Counted from the stretch's first letter, positions 17,112 through 27,638 are shown. The stretch is DNA of 64,000 bases from Nocardia cyriacigeorgica GUH-2 (GCF_000284035.1 NC_016887.1:310001-374000), one strand, 5' to 3'. The notes: generated by a model not told the origin, from the sequence alone. Translations and numbers: made by a program.

Positions 17112-19247
17112 TTACCGTCCGTACGGCTGCTGCTGACTCGCCGCGTACCCGAAGTCGTCGGCCACCATCGCCGCCAACTCCAGCAGCGCGCGACGGGTCG
17201 GCTTGCTCACCAGCTCCAGATCGATTTCCGCGCCTTCGGCGAGGTGGTCGTCGAACGGCACCACCTGTACCGCGCGGGTGCGGTCCAGGAACAGCTTGCG
17301 CAGCTGGTCGATATCGACCGAGGAGGCGCCGCGGCGCGAGGCGTTGACCACCACGACCGTGCGCTCCACCAGCTTGCTGTAACCGTGGTGGTCGAGCCAG
17401 TCGAGGGTGGCCGAGGCGCTGCGGGCGCCGTCGATGGCCGGGGAGGTGACCAGGACCAGCGAGCTGGCCATATCGAGTACACCGGACATGGCCGAGTGCA
17501 TCAGGCCGGTACCGCAGTCGGTCAGGATGATGTTGTAGAACGACTGCAGGATGCCGATGGCCTTGCGGTAGTCGGCCTCGCTGAACGCCTCCGAGACGGC
17601 CGGATCCTGTTCACTGGCCAGCACTTCCAGCCGGCTCGGCGCCTGCGAGGTGTGCGCGCGCACGTCCGAGTACCGGGTGATGTGCTGGTCTTCGAGCAGG
17701 TTGCGGACCGTCGAGCGGGTCTGCCGCGGCACCCGATGCGCGAGGGTGCCGAGGTCGGGGTTGGCGTCGATGGCGATGACGCGGTCACCGCGCAGCGAGG
17801 CGAAGGTCGAACCGATACCGACGGTGGTGGTGGTCTTACCGACACCGCCCTTCAGCGACAGGATCGCGATCCGGTAGTCGCCGCGCACCGGCTGATTCAC
17901 CCGCTCGACCAGATCGGCGTGCACCACATCCGCGGCGGATTCACCGGGGTTGATGAGACCGCGCGAGGCCTTGTGGACGGCGCGCCGCCACCCGCTGCGC
18001 GGCGCCTTGCGGGCCCGTTTCAGCAGGTTCAGGTCGTTGACCGAATGGCCGGGCTGCCCGGGCTGTGGCATGTGCTGCGGCACGAACGGCTGCTGGTTCG
18101 GCTGCCCCGGCTGCTGGGCCTGCTGCGGCGGCCCGCCCTGCCAGTCCGGTGTCTGGTACTGGCCGGTCGCGGGCCCGCTCATGCCGGTGGGCGCGGACTG
18201 CTGCATCGGCGGCTGGTAGGTCTGCTGCGGCGGTGCCGGCGGCGGGGCCCAGCTGTTGATCGCGTTCGGATCGCCGGCGCCCTCGGACATCGGCGGATGG
18301 TGGTTGCCCTGCTCGGGTCCGGGCGGCGGAGCCTGGAACTGCTCGCCCTGCGGCGCGAAACCGCCCTGCGCGAACTGCCCCTGATCGGGGAACTGCTGGC
18401 CCGGCGGCTGCGAGAACTGATTCGGCGGCTGCTGCTCGAATTGCCCAGGGGCGGGCTGCTGCTCGAACTGACCGCTGCTGTGCGGCGCGAACTGGCCCGG
18501 CTGTTCGAACTGTCCCTGGTTCGGCTGCTCTGGGAACTGCCCCGGCCCGCCCTGCGCGAACTGGCCCGGCCCCGAAGGATCGAAAGAACCGGAGGGCGCG
18601 AACTGTCCCGGAGGCGCGAACGAACCCTGTTCCGGGAACTGGCCCGGGGGAGCGAAGGAATTCTGCTCGGGGAACTGGCCCGGAGGGGCAAAGGAGCCCT
18701 GCTCAGGGAATTGACCGGGAGGCGCGAACGAGCCCTGTTCGGGGAATTGCCCCGGAGGCGCGAAAGAGCCCTGTTCCGGGAATTGACCAGGGGGAGCGAA
18801 CGATCCCTGCTCCTGGAACTGCCCGGCGCCCGGCTCGGGGAACTGCCCCGGTTGGGCGAACTGCCCGCTGGTGTGCGGCGCGGACTGTCCCGGGCCCGAC
18901 TCGGGGAACTCCCCCGGCTGGGCGAATTGACCGCTGGTATGCGAAGAGAACTGTCCGGGCTGCGCGAACTCGCCACTGGTGTGCGGTGCGGAGCCGGCGA
19001 ACTGATCGGCGCCGAAGGAGGATTCGTTCACCGAATACACCGACGTCGCGTCGGCGGGACCGGCACCGTTGCCCGAGTCGGACTCCGGTGCCTCGCCCGC
19101 GGGGCTCGATTCGGCAGCCGCCGACGGCTCGGCTTCACCGGCATCGGGCTGCGGCTGCTGCGTTGCGTCGGAGTCGGTGGCGATTCCGGCGTCCGCCGGA
19201 TGACTCTGCAACCAGGGCGGAGAAGTCGGGTTGTCGTTGTCTGTCAC
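17112..19247 (-). CDS. MinD/ParA-like ATPase with long Gln/Pro/Gly-rich repeat region
   Basis: 711 residues. Residues 1-80 are acidic and Ala/Ser-rich. About 80-420 is low-complexity Q, P, G and F sequence, including a 12-residue unit PEQGSFAPPGQF repeated about six times and looser HTSGQFAQPGQF units. The last 290 residues are a MinD/ParA ATPase with a deviant Walker A ([13 protein letters not shown]) and AIDANPDLGTLAHRV. The plan (disordered front, ATPase back, basic linker RARKAPRSGWRRAVHKASRG) resembles the mycobacterial ESX-associated EspI group, but no ESX genes are nearby. GTG 19247 has GGGGGAA upstream. It may organise something at the cell pole or membrane; this is inference. Confidence 0.75.
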   Translation of the reverse strand: MTDNDNPTSPPWLQSHPADAGIATDSDATQQPQPDAGEAEPSAAAESSPAGEAPESDSGNGAGPADATSVYSVNESSFGADQFAGSAPHTSGEFAQPGQFSSHTSGQFAQPGEFPESGPGQSAPHTSGQFAQPGQFPEPGAGQFQEQGSFAPPGQFPEQGSFAPPGQFPEQGSFAPPGQFPEQGSFAPPGQFPEQNSFAPPGQFPEQGSFAPPGQFAPSGSFDPSGPGQFAQGGPGQFPEQPNQGQFEQPGQFAPHSSGQFEQQPAPGQFEQQPPNQFSQPPGQQFPDQGQFAQGGFAPQGEQFQAPPPGPEQGNHHPPMSEGAGDPNAINSWAPPPAPPQQTYQPPMQQSAPTGMSGPATGQYQTPDWQGGPPQQAQQPGQPNQQPFVPQHMPQPGQPGHSVNDLNLLKRARKAPRSGWRRAVHKASRGLINPGESAADVVHADLVERVNQPVRGDYRIAILSLKGGVGKTTTTVGIGSTFASLRGDRVIAIDANPDLGTLAHRVPRQTRSTVRNLLEDQHITRYSDVRAHTSQAPSRLEVLASEQDPAVSEAFSEADYRKAIGILQSFYNIILTDCGTGLMHSAMSGVLDMASSLVLVTSPAIDGARSASATLDWLDHHGYSKLVERTVVVVNASRRGASSVDIDQLRKLFLDRTRAVQVVPFDDHLAEGAEIDLELVSKPTRRALLELAAMVADDFGYAASQQQPYGR
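18600..18815 (-). repeat. Six tandem copies of a 36-bp coding repeat
   Basis: Units start at 18600, 18636, 18672, 18708, 18744 and 18780, each beginning GAACTG or GAATTG on the + strand and encoding PEQGSFAPPGQF or a near variant (one copy has QN for QG). Copies differ mainly at third codon positions, so the array is under protein-level constraint and likely to vary in copy number between strains. Confidence 0.9.
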
Positions 19248-19364
19248 AGTTCCCCCATCTGCTCGGGAAGTCGAGCAGAGAGCTCGGTGGCGCAGTTGCG
19301 GGTCAACGCTAGCAGGTGAGTTCGGGCCCGTGCATGCCGTGGCTTACCGGGCCGGGAGGGGCAG

Positions 19365-19406
19365 CGGCGCGGTCCGGACCGGCACCCGGCCGTCCGGACC
19401 GCGCCG
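19365..19406. terminator. Strong hairpin terminator after leuA
   Basis: A 15-bp perfect stem (19365-19379 with 19392-19406, core GGCGCGGTCCGGAC) around a 12-base loop, nine bases beyond the leuA stop on the minus strand. No T run. Confidence 0.65.
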
Positions 19407-19414
19407 GTGAATGC

Positions 19415-21371
<1,957 letters not shown>

Positions 21372-21449
21372 TAGGGCGGTACCGATAGCGTCGGCGACCG
21401 AATGCGCTTGTACGGGCCACCGCGGTCCGACGGGACGTGAGGATCATCG

Positions 21450-22211
21450 ATGACTTGGCTCGAAATGCTGGCCGTCTTCGCCGCCGGTGTGGCCGCGGGC
21501 GGAATCAACACGATTGTCGGCTCCGGCACCCTCATCACCTTTCCGGTGCTGCTGGCGATCGGCTATCCGCCGGTGACGGCGAACGTATCGAATACCGTCG
21601 GGCTGGTGCCCGGCTCGGTGAGCGGGGTGATCGGGTACCGGCGTGAGCTGTCCGGTCAGCGGGCCCGGCTGCTGCGGCTGGGCGTGGCGTCGCTGCTCGG
21701 CGCGATCACCGGCGCGGTGGCCCTGCTGACGATGCCGGAGCAGGCGTTCAAGGCCATCGTTCCGGTGCTGATCATCGCCGCGCTGGTGCTGGTGATCGTG
21801 CAGCCGCGGCTGGCGGCGTGGGTGAAGAGCCGCCGCGATGCCGACAACACCCCCGAGCACGGCGGCCCGGTGCTGTTCGGCTCGATCTATGCCACCGGGA
21901 TCTACGGTGGCTATTTCGGCGCGGCCCAGGGTGTGCTGCTGATCGGGCTGCTCGGTGTGTTCGTGCACGACGACCTGCAACGGCTGAACGCGGTGAAGAA
22001 CACCCTCGCGCTGCTGGTGAACGCGGTGTCGGCGGCCATCTTCATCGTCGTCGCCGATATCGCCTGGGAGGCGGTCGCGCTGATCGCGGCCGGATCCATC
22101 ATCGGCGGGCAGCTCGGCGCCCGCGTCGGGCGCAAGCTGTCGCCGACGGTTCTGCGCGCGGTGATCGTCGTCGTCGGCACGATCGCGGTGGTCCGATTGC
22201 TCACGTCGTGA
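21450..22211 (+). CDS. TauE/SafE-family membrane transporter
   Basis: 253 residues with about eight membrane segments and the family's two half-repeats: GVAAGGINTIVGSGTLITFPVLLAIGYPPVTANVSNTVGLVPGSVSG in the first, and YATGIYGGYFGAAQGVLLIGLLGVFVHDDLQRLNAVKNTLALLVNAVSA in the second. TauE/SafE proteins are predicted exporters of sulfite or small organic sulfonates and acids; the substrate is not evident here. GAGGAT before ATG 21450 is a weak ribosome site. It is divergent from leuA and followed 150 bases later by a cholesterol oxidase gene. Confidence 0.83.
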   Translation: MTWLEMLAVFAAGVAAGGINTIVGSGTLITFPVLLAIGYPPVTANVSNTVGLVPGSVSGVIGYRRELSGQRARLLRLGVASLLGAITGAVALLTMPEQAFKAIVPVLIIAALVLVIVQPRLAAWVKSRRDADNTPEHGGPVLFGSIYATGIYGGYFGAAQGVLLIGLLGVFVHDDLQRLNAVKNTLALLVNAVSAAIFIVVADIAWEAVALIAAGSIIGGQLGARVGRKLSPTVLRAVIVVVGTIAVVRLLTS

Positions 22212-22284
22212 ACGATCGGTAATGGCAGAGCCACTTCTGCGGATCTATTGATAAGGAAGATCGTTCCGTCACCGCGTGGCCGGG

Positions 22285-22301
22285 TGAACAGCGGCTGTTC
22301 A
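22285..22301. promoter_or_regulatory. Perfect 17-bp palindrome upstream of cholesterol oxidase
   Basis: TGAACAGC-G-GCTGTTCA, 61 bases before the chosen start. It looks like a dimeric repressor site. It does not match the LexA box (spacing between GAAC and GTTC is 7, not 4) or the KstR box as I know them, and no regulator gene adjoins it. Confidence 0.45.
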
Positions 22302-22361
22302 ACATTGCCGATTGCCGGTAATCTTCCCCGGGCCGCGCGCGTGAATTTGGAGGTGGCAGAA

Positions 22362-23981
22362 GTGGATAGGCGTGCCTTCCTCGAGGCGGTGGGTGCGGCG
22401 ACATTGCTGGGGGTCCTCGGATCGACGGCCGGTGCGGTCACGGCGAATGCCGATCCGATCTGGGATGCACTGTTCCGTGAATGGGTACCGGAGATCTTCG
22501 CGCCGCTACCCGATCCGGCCGATCATTCGCCCGCGATCGTTGTCGGCTCCGGCTTCGGGGCCTCGGCCACCGCATTGCGATTGGCGCAGGCCGGGATCTC
22601 CACCACCGTCCTGGAACGCGGTTCGCGCTGGCCCAACGATCCGTGGCGGGAGATCTTCACCGGCGACGATCTGCCCGACGGCCGCGGTTTCTGGCACCGC
22701 ACCTCCTTCACCGGGGTGACCAAGGTGCCGATGCAGTTCGCCAGTTTCGGCGGGGTACTCGATGTCACCGAATATCCGGGGATCGACGTGTGGCGGGCGG
22801 CCGCGGTGGGCGGCGGCTCGATCGTGTTCAGCGGTGTGATGATCGCGCCCGAGCGCAGCCTGTTCGACCACGTCTTCGGCGGGGTGGTGGATTACGGCGA
22901 GCTCGAGAGCGTCTACTACCCGCGGGTGCGGCAGATGCTGCGGCTGGACGCCATGCCGGCCGACATCTACCAGTCGGCGCCGTTCACCCATTCGCGCGCC
23001 TGGGACGATCAGGTCCGCAAGGCCGGATATCAGCCCGTGCCCAATGATTCGATCTTCAGCTGGAACATCCTGCGCGATGAGCTGGCCGGGCGCAGCAGGC
23101 CGTCGGCGACGGTCGCGCGCAGCAATCTCGGCAACTCCAACGGCGCCAAGTTCGATCTCAATCAGAACTATCTGCGCTACGCCGAGCAGACCGGCCGCTG
23201 CGGGATCTTCCCAGGCCACCGGGTCGACGCCATCGGCCAGGAGAGCGGCGGACGGTATTCGGTCACCGTGACGAAACTGGCCCCGACCGGCGATGTGCTG
23301 CGCACCCGCACCCTGACCTGCGATCAGCTGTTCCTCGGCGCCGGCTCCATCGGCAGCACCGAACTGCTGGTCCGCGCCCAGGCCACCGGCGCGCTGCCCA
23401 ACCTCAACGAACACATCGGCGACGGCTGGGGCACCAACGGCGATGTGGTGCTGGCCCGCGGCGCCAGCTCGGTGGCCGGCTTCGGTCAGGGTGTGCCCAG
23501 TGCCAGCCGGATCTTCGACAATTCCGCGGTCCCGGTGACCCTGGAGAACTGGTACATCCCGGGCATTCCGTTCGAAACCGGCGCGCTGGCCTCGCTCGGC
23601 ATGGTGCTCGATCCGACCCGCACCCGGATGGGCTACGACCGCGGCACGGATTCGGTGGGGCTGAGCTGGTCGACCCGCAATCGCGACGAGACGGTGGCCG
23701 CCGCGCGCGCCGTCGACCGGCGGATCGCCGAACGGGCGGGCGCGCTGGTCGAATACAGCGCACTCGGCTACGACGCGAACGCCCTGTTCACCGCGCATCC
23801 GCTCGGTGGTGCGGTACTGGGCCGAGCCACCGATGGACACGGCCGCGTGCACGGTCATCCCGGGCTCTACGTCATGGACGGCGCGGCGATCCCCGGCAGC
23901 ACCGCGACGGTGAATCCCTCGCTCACGATTACCGCCCTGGCCGAACGCAATATCGAGGCGATCATCCGCGCCGGACGGTGA
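22362..23981 (+). CDS. Cholesterol oxidase-like GMC oxidoreductase, exported
   Basis: 539 residues from GTG 22362, chosen because GGAGG lies eight bases upstream; a longer reading from TTG 22248 has no ribosome site. A Tat-like signal (DRRAFLEAVGAATLLGVLGSTAGAVTANA) opens it. The FAD motif VVGSGFGASATALRLAQAG is at about 55-75. The C-terminal block HPLGGAVLGRATDGHGRVHGHPGLYVMDGAAIPGSTATVNPSLTITALAERN matches type I cholesterol oxidase, including its active-site His and Asn. It would oxidise cholesterol to cholest-4-en-3-one outside the cell. No other sterol genes are near. Confidence 0.85.
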   Translation: MDRRAFLEAVGAATLLGVLGSTAGAVTANADPIWDALFREWVPEIFAPLPDPADHSPAIVVGSGFGASATALRLAQAGISTTVLERGSRWPNDPWREIFTGDDLPDGRGFWHRTSFTGVTKVPMQFASFGGVLDVTEYPGIDVWRAAAVGGGSIVFSGVMIAPERSLFDHVFGGVVDYGELESVYYPRVRQMLRLDAMPADIYQSAPFTHSRAWDDQVRKAGYQPVPNDSIFSWNILRDELAGRSRPSATVARSNLGNSNGAKFDLNQNYLRYAEQTGRCGIFPGHRVDAIGQESGGRYSVTVTKLAPTGDVLRTRTLTCDQLFLGAGSIGSTELLVRAQATGALPNLNEHIGDGWGTNGDVVLARGASSVAGFGQGVPSASRIFDNSAVPVTLENWYIPGIPFETGALASLGMVLDPTRTRMGYDRGTDSVGLSWSTRNRDETVAAARAVDRRIAERAGALVEYSALGYDANALFTAHPLGGAVLGRATDGHGRVHGHPGLYVMDGAAIPGSTATVNPSLTITALAERNIEAIIRAGR

Positions 23982-24069
23982 CGCGCCGCCACGAACCGCG
24001 AAATCAGCATGGGCGGCCCCGCGCGGTATTACCGTCGGCTGGGTTGTTCGGCATCGAAGGGATCCACAC

Positions 24070-24906
24070 GTGGCAGTAGCGCCGCCCACCGGCTATGAAC
24101 TGGACGAGGTGCCCGAACCCGGCGAGTACCCGCGCAAACCGCCCACGCTGTGGACCGATTTCCTGATGCTCGGGCTGGCCATCGCGTCGGTGGTGCTGAT
24201 CGGCTGGATCACCTTCTTCGAGGTCTCCGATCAGACCTACCGCACCATCGTCATCGCCGACTACACCATCTGCGCGATCTTCGCCGTCGAGTTCCTCTGG
24301 CGCTGGCGTCGCGCGGGCTGGCCGTGGACGTTCCCGTTCGTCTACTGGTACGAAGTGCTCGGCATGATCCCGGTGACCAGCCCGTGGCTGCGCGGGTTCC
24401 GGCTGCTGCGGATCGTGGTCATCCTGGTGCGGCTGGCGCGGGTGGCCGACCGGGTGTACGGCGACCGGGTCACCGCCGCGGTGATCAACCGGTCGGTCGG
24501 CACCATCGTCGAGACCATCAAGAAGCCGGTGACCATGGCCGTGCTCGACGAGGTCGCGCACGCGCTACGGGCCGGCCACTACACCCAGAACATCGCCGCG
24601 GCGCTGGAGGAGAACCGCAAGGAACTCGACGAGATGATCGTGGAGTTGATCAAGAACGACCCGCAGGCCGGCCGGGTGCGTTATCTGCCGTTCCACGACG
24701 ACATCATCCGGCTGGTCGCCGATACCGTCTTCCGGATCCTGTTCCAGTTCCTCGACGATCCGCGCACCGACGAACTCGTCTCGGATCTGTTGCGGGAGAA
24801 CATCGACCAGATCCGCGACGCGTTGAGCAACGGGGTGAAGGTGCCGCCCTCGGCGTACGGCCCGACGCCGTTGGAACGCACTGTGCGCCATCACTTTCCG
24901 CCCTGA
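24070..24906 (+). CDS. Voltage-sensor-domain membrane protein without a pore
   Basis: 278 residues. Four membrane segments are visible: about 30-50, 58-78 (YTICAIFAVEFLWRWRR, with the S2 acidic residue Glu74 and flanking aromatic), 84-102, and an S4 at 105-130 with Arg108, 111, 114, 121, 124 and 128. After S4 the protein is soluble and helical to the end. There is no S5, S6 or selectivity filter, so it is not a standard potassium channel. It may conduct protons like Hv1 or couple voltage to the C-terminal domain. GTG 24070 has AAGGGA upstream. It is probably a stand-alone gene. Confidence 0.65.
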   Translation: MAVAPPTGYELDEVPEPGEYPRKPPTLWTDFLMLGLAIASVVLIGWITFFEVSDQTYRTIVIADYTICAIFAVEFLWRWRRAGWPWTFPFVYWYEVLGMIPVTSPWLRGFRLLRIVVILVRLARVADRVYGDRVTAAVINRSVGTIVETIKKPVTMAVLDEVAHALRAGHYTQNIAAALEENRKELDEMIVELIKNDPQAGRVRYLPFHDDIIRLVADTVFRILFQFLDDPRTDELVSDLLRENIDQIRDALSNGVKVPPSAYGPTPLERTVRHHFPP

Positions 24907-24918
24907 CCAGCGGTCGGA

Positions 24919-26139
24919 TCATTCGGGCACGGCGTGCCGGATCTGATCGCGGGCGTCGGCGTGGCGGATGGTCTCCCAGCCGATCAGCGCGGCGAGCACG
25001 ACGAACAGCATGGTCAGCGAGGCCAGGGCGGGCAGCGCGGCGGCCAGCGGCGTCAGCGCGATCAGGATTGCCACCGTGACGATTCGAGCGGCCGACAGAT
25101 TGCCGGTCGCGTAGTGCTTGAAGCCGACCAGGCCGGCCAGGAACAGCGCCACACCGCCGTACAGCGCGCCCAGCGGGATGCCGTAGAGGGCGTCGCTGAG
25201 GGTGTGGGTGGATTCGTCGCCCACGTAGTACAGCACCTTCTTCAGGCCCAGCGACAGGCCTATAACCCCGGCGATCATCGGGAAATGCCAGTACATGTAG
25301 CACATTTGGGCGATCTTGATCCGCCGGGCGCCCCTGGCATGCGCCAACGCGTGCTCGACCGACAGCGCGGCGACGTCGAAGTAGGCCCACCACAGCAAGC
25401 CGGAAATGGCCAGGCCGAGCATCGAGGCGAGGGTGATCGGCCAGGAGATCGGCAGTCCGGCGACGCCGATGCCGATCGAGACGATCGATTCGCCCAGCGC
25501 CACGATGATGATCAGCCCGTATCGCTCGGAGTAGTGACTGGCCGAGGCGAGCCGCCATTCGGTGCCGGCGAACCGGGTCCATACCCAGTCCCCGGCGATC
25601 GCCGCGAGCCACAGCGCGAGCTGCACCCGGCCGTCGGTGAGTGCCGCGACCACCAGCAGCGTGGTGCCGAGGGTGATGGAACCCAGCGCCCAGCGCACGA
25701 TCTGGGCGCGCAACTTCGTATCGCCCTCGGCGGCCAGCCACATCATCACCAGATGCACCAGCCGCACGACCAGATAGGCGATGGCGAATACCAGCGGCCC
25801 GAACCAGCCGCCTTCCAGATCGTCGAAGGCCTCGGGAATCGTGAGCGCGGCGATGAACGCACCGCCCATCGCCACGAAGATCGCGATCCGGGCGATGCCC
25901 TCGTCAGCGCGGACGATATTGCCCAGCCAGGAATACGCGATCCACAGCCACCACATCAGGGCCAGGCACAGCAGCGCGCGCAGCAGATTCTGCGCCGTGG
26001 TCTCGTCCGCGGCGAGGTCGGTGACCATCGTGAACGCGAAGACCAGGACCAGGTCGAAGAACAGTTCGAGCTGGGTCACCGAGGAGCCCTCGGCCATCGG
26101 CTGCAGCCGGGCTCGTTTGGATCCGATCATGGATGACAT
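24919..26139 (-). CDS. LtrA-family membrane protein
   Basis: 406 residues with about ten membrane segments. Signature motifs of the low-temperature-requirement A family (PF06772) are present: VTQLELFFDLVLVFAFTMVTDLA at the N-terminus, ASHYSERYGLIIIVALGESIVSIG in the middle, and CYMYWHFPMIAGVIGLSLGLKKVL. The family's biochemical role is unknown; LtrA was named from a cold-sensitive Listeria mutant. The start could be ATG 26139 or ATG 26130; neither has a clear ribosome site. It is convergent with the voltage-sensor gene (12 bases apart) and lies 48 bases after the SRPBCC gene on the same strand. Confidence 0.85.
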   Translation of the reverse strand: MSSMIGSKRARLQPMAEGSSVTQLELFFDLVLVFAFTMVTDLAADETTAQNLLRALLCLALMWWLWIAYSWLGNIVRADEGIARIAIFVAMGGAFIAALTIPEAFDDLEGGWFGPLVFAIAYLVVRLVHLVMMWLAAEGDTKLRAQIVRWALGSITLGTTLLVVAALTDGRVQLALWLAAIAGDWVWTRFAGTEWRLASASHYSERYGLIIIVALGESIVSIGIGVAGLPISWPITLASMLGLAISGLLWWAYFDVAALSVEHALAHARGARRIKIAQMCYMYWHFPMIAGVIGLSLGLKKVLYYVGDESTHTLSDALYGIPLGALYGGVALFLAGLVGFKHYATGNLSAARIVTVAILIALTPLAAALPALASLTMLFVVLAALIGWETIRHADARDQIRHAVPE

Positions 26140-26187
26140 CGTGGCAGGCCGGGGCCCGCTGTGCCCGCCGACGAGCGGGCTCAGTCA

Positions 26188-26646
26188 TCAAGCGGTTTGA
26201 AACGTTTCCGTTTCGGGAAATCGTTCGGCGAATTCGATGAACGTCTCCACCATCGCCTCGTTCGCGCGGCGCACGGAGCGCTTGAGCAGGAAGCCGGGAA
26301 CGGGAATGGGCAGGTACAGCTCGTTGTGGTACCAGACGTGGGTGCCCTCGTCGGTCTCGGTCACTTCGAAGAAGCCGCCGCCCTTCACCCCGCGGGTGCT
26401 GTCGACGACCTCCCAGGCCGAACGGTTGGCGTCCCAGTCGTATTCGAGGACCTGCAGATCGGAGCTGCCGAGCATTTCCGCCTTGACGAAGACCCGGCGC
26501 GGCCTGCCTTCCTCGTCGCGGGTGGCGACACGGGCATCGGTGTAGGCCGACGACCAATCCGGGAGCATTTCCACCGCTGCCAATGCGTCCATGACCTGGG
26601 CGGGGTCGGTGTCGACGACGAATCGGATATCGGTCTTCGTACGCAT
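26188..26646 (-). CDS. SRPBCC (START-like) family protein
   Basis: 152 residues of the polyketide cyclase/START type common in mycobacteria: DIRFVVDTDPAQVMDALAAVEMLPDWSSAYTDARV, a central strand set (LEYDWDANRSAWEVVDSTRGVKGGGFFEV) and a C-terminal basic helix. It likely binds a lipid or other hydrophobic ligand. GGAGGT six bases before ATG 26646 is a strong ribosome site. About 75 bases upstream is a palindromic candidate operator, so it may be under TetR-type control. LtrA follows on the same strand. Confidence 0.75.
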   Translation of the reverse strand: MRTKTDIRFVVDTDPAQVMDALAAVEMLPDWSSAYTDARVATRDEEGRPRRVFVKAEMLGSSDLQVLEYDWDANRSAWEVVDSTRGVKGGGFFEVTETDEGTHVWYHNELYLPIPVPGFLLKRSVRRANEAMVETFIEFAERFPETETFQTA

Positions 26647-26718
26647 GTCTTACCTCCGCACCCCCGCATTACCAACGCGCCGATTGTGCCCAGCGGCACA
26701 GTGATCGTCAACACTGCT

Positions 26719-26734
26719 CCTACGGTGGCGTAGG
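26719..26734. promoter_or_regulatory. Candidate TetR-type operator
   Basis: CCTACG-GTGG-CGTAGG, a perfect six-base-arm palindrome followed by TAGCTAC, upstream of the SRPBCC gene. The TACG...CGTA core resembles sites of actinobacterial lipid-gene TetR regulators. Confidence 0.45.
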
Positions 26735-26792
26735 TAGCTACATGGTTGGCCGGCGGCCGATCAGCGGGCGTGCGGTGACCGAATTGTGACGT

Positions 26793-26981
26793 TCAGTTCG
26801 AGCCCGGAGGCTCTACTGTCGCATCGGGTCCCGGGTACACCAGCGACTCGTGTCCGTCCTCGAAACGCACGATATACGGGGGCGACCCGTTGGGTCCGCG
26901 CACCTCGACGATCTCGCCGAGATGATCATGGTCGCCCACGATGTGACCGTGCACATGGAGCCGATCTCCGACGTTCGCCAT
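26793..26981 (-). CDS. DUF1918 small protein
   Basis: 62 residues, MANVGDRLHVHGHIVGDHDHLGEIVEVRGPNGSPPYIVRFEDGHESLVYPGPDATV. This is the compact SH3-like DUF1918 fold found widely in actinobacteria; its function is unknown. I start it at the second of two adjacent ATGs, which puts GGGAG five bases upstream; ATG 26984 or 26993 are alternatives. It lies 33 bases downstream of a TetR gene on the same strand and may share its transcript. Confidence 0.75.
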   Translation of the reverse strand: MANVGDRLHVHGHIVGDHDHLGEIVEVRGPNGSPPYIVRFEDGHESLVYPGPDATVEPPGSN

Positions 26982-27014
26982 CATGGCTCCCATTATCGGG
27001 GACCGTGGTGCACA

Positions 27015-27596
27015 TCACAACCCGTCGCGCTCGGCTATGGCCCGGGCGACAGCGGTTTCGATCAGCTGCCTGCTCCGCTCCTCGGTGAAGATGCCCGGCA
27101 GCGTGAGCCGGTCCACGATCAGCCAGTTCAGCGCCAGATACAGCAGCAATACGGTGTCCTCGTCGCCCGGCATGCCGGAGTCGATGTGGTTGCGGACGTT
27201 GAATTCGATATCGGCGCGGACCCGTTCGGTGAGCACTTCGCGTAGTTCCGGCCTGCGGGTCGCCTCCAGGCGTAGTTCCAGTAGTGCGAGGTAGCCGGTG
27301 CGGAAGGTTTCCAGCCGGTCGACCACGTCGGTCATCAGTTCGGTGATCGTTTCCCTGGTCTTCGGCCCGCCGAGCTTGGCCATCATGGCCGCGCTGGGTT
27401 CGAGGCGCTCGTAGAAGCGGCTACCGGTCTGGGTCATCAGATCGTCGCGGTTGGCGAAGTAGTTCGAGGCCGTACCGGCGGGGACCCCGGCCTCCTTGTC
27501 GACCGCGCGGAAGGTCAGCCCCCGCGCGCCCTCGCGGGCCAGTACTTCGATGGCTGCGTCGAGCAAAGCCTGCCTGCGCTCTGGATTCGTCCTCAC
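27015..27596 (-). CDS. TetR-family regulator
   Basis: 193 residues. The helix-turn-helix is in RQALLDAAIEVLAREGARGLTFRAVDKEAGVPAGTASNYFANRDDL (about 8-53); the remainder is an all-helical ligand domain of the TetR_C type. It is divergent from the first of two tandem reductase genes, with 72 bases between the starts. That gap holds GTAGT/ACTAC repeats that look like its operator. It probably represses the reductase pair and itself. Confidence 0.83.
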   Translation of the reverse strand: MRTNPERRQALLDAAIEVLAREGARGLTFRAVDKEAGVPAGTASNYFANRDDLMTQTGSRFYERLEPSAAMMAKLGGPKTRETITELMTDVVDRLETFRTGYLALLELRLEATRRPELREVLTERVRADIEFNVRNHIDSGMPGDEDTVLLLYLALNWLIVDRLTLPGIFTEERSRQLIETAVARAIAERDGL

Positions 27597-27614
27597 CTTG
27601 ACACCACTCCGTTT

Positions 27615-27638
27615 GTAGTACTACGTTGAAACCACTAC
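27615..27638. promoter_or_regulatory. Candidate operator between TetR and reductase genes
   Basis: A perfect palindrome GTAGTACTAC (27615-27624) is followed by a further ACTAC at 27634-27638, giving GTAGT half-sites facing ACTAC half-sites at two spacings in the divergent gap. Confidence 0.5.

Noticed and set aside
18600..18815. CRISPR-like look of the 36-bp repeats
   Set aside because: There are no spacers; the units abut and stay in the reading frame of the MinD-like gene.
22285..22301. LexA/SOS box reading of the TGAACAGC palindrome
   Set aside because: Spacing between GAAC and GTTC is seven, not four, and the gene is not a repair function.
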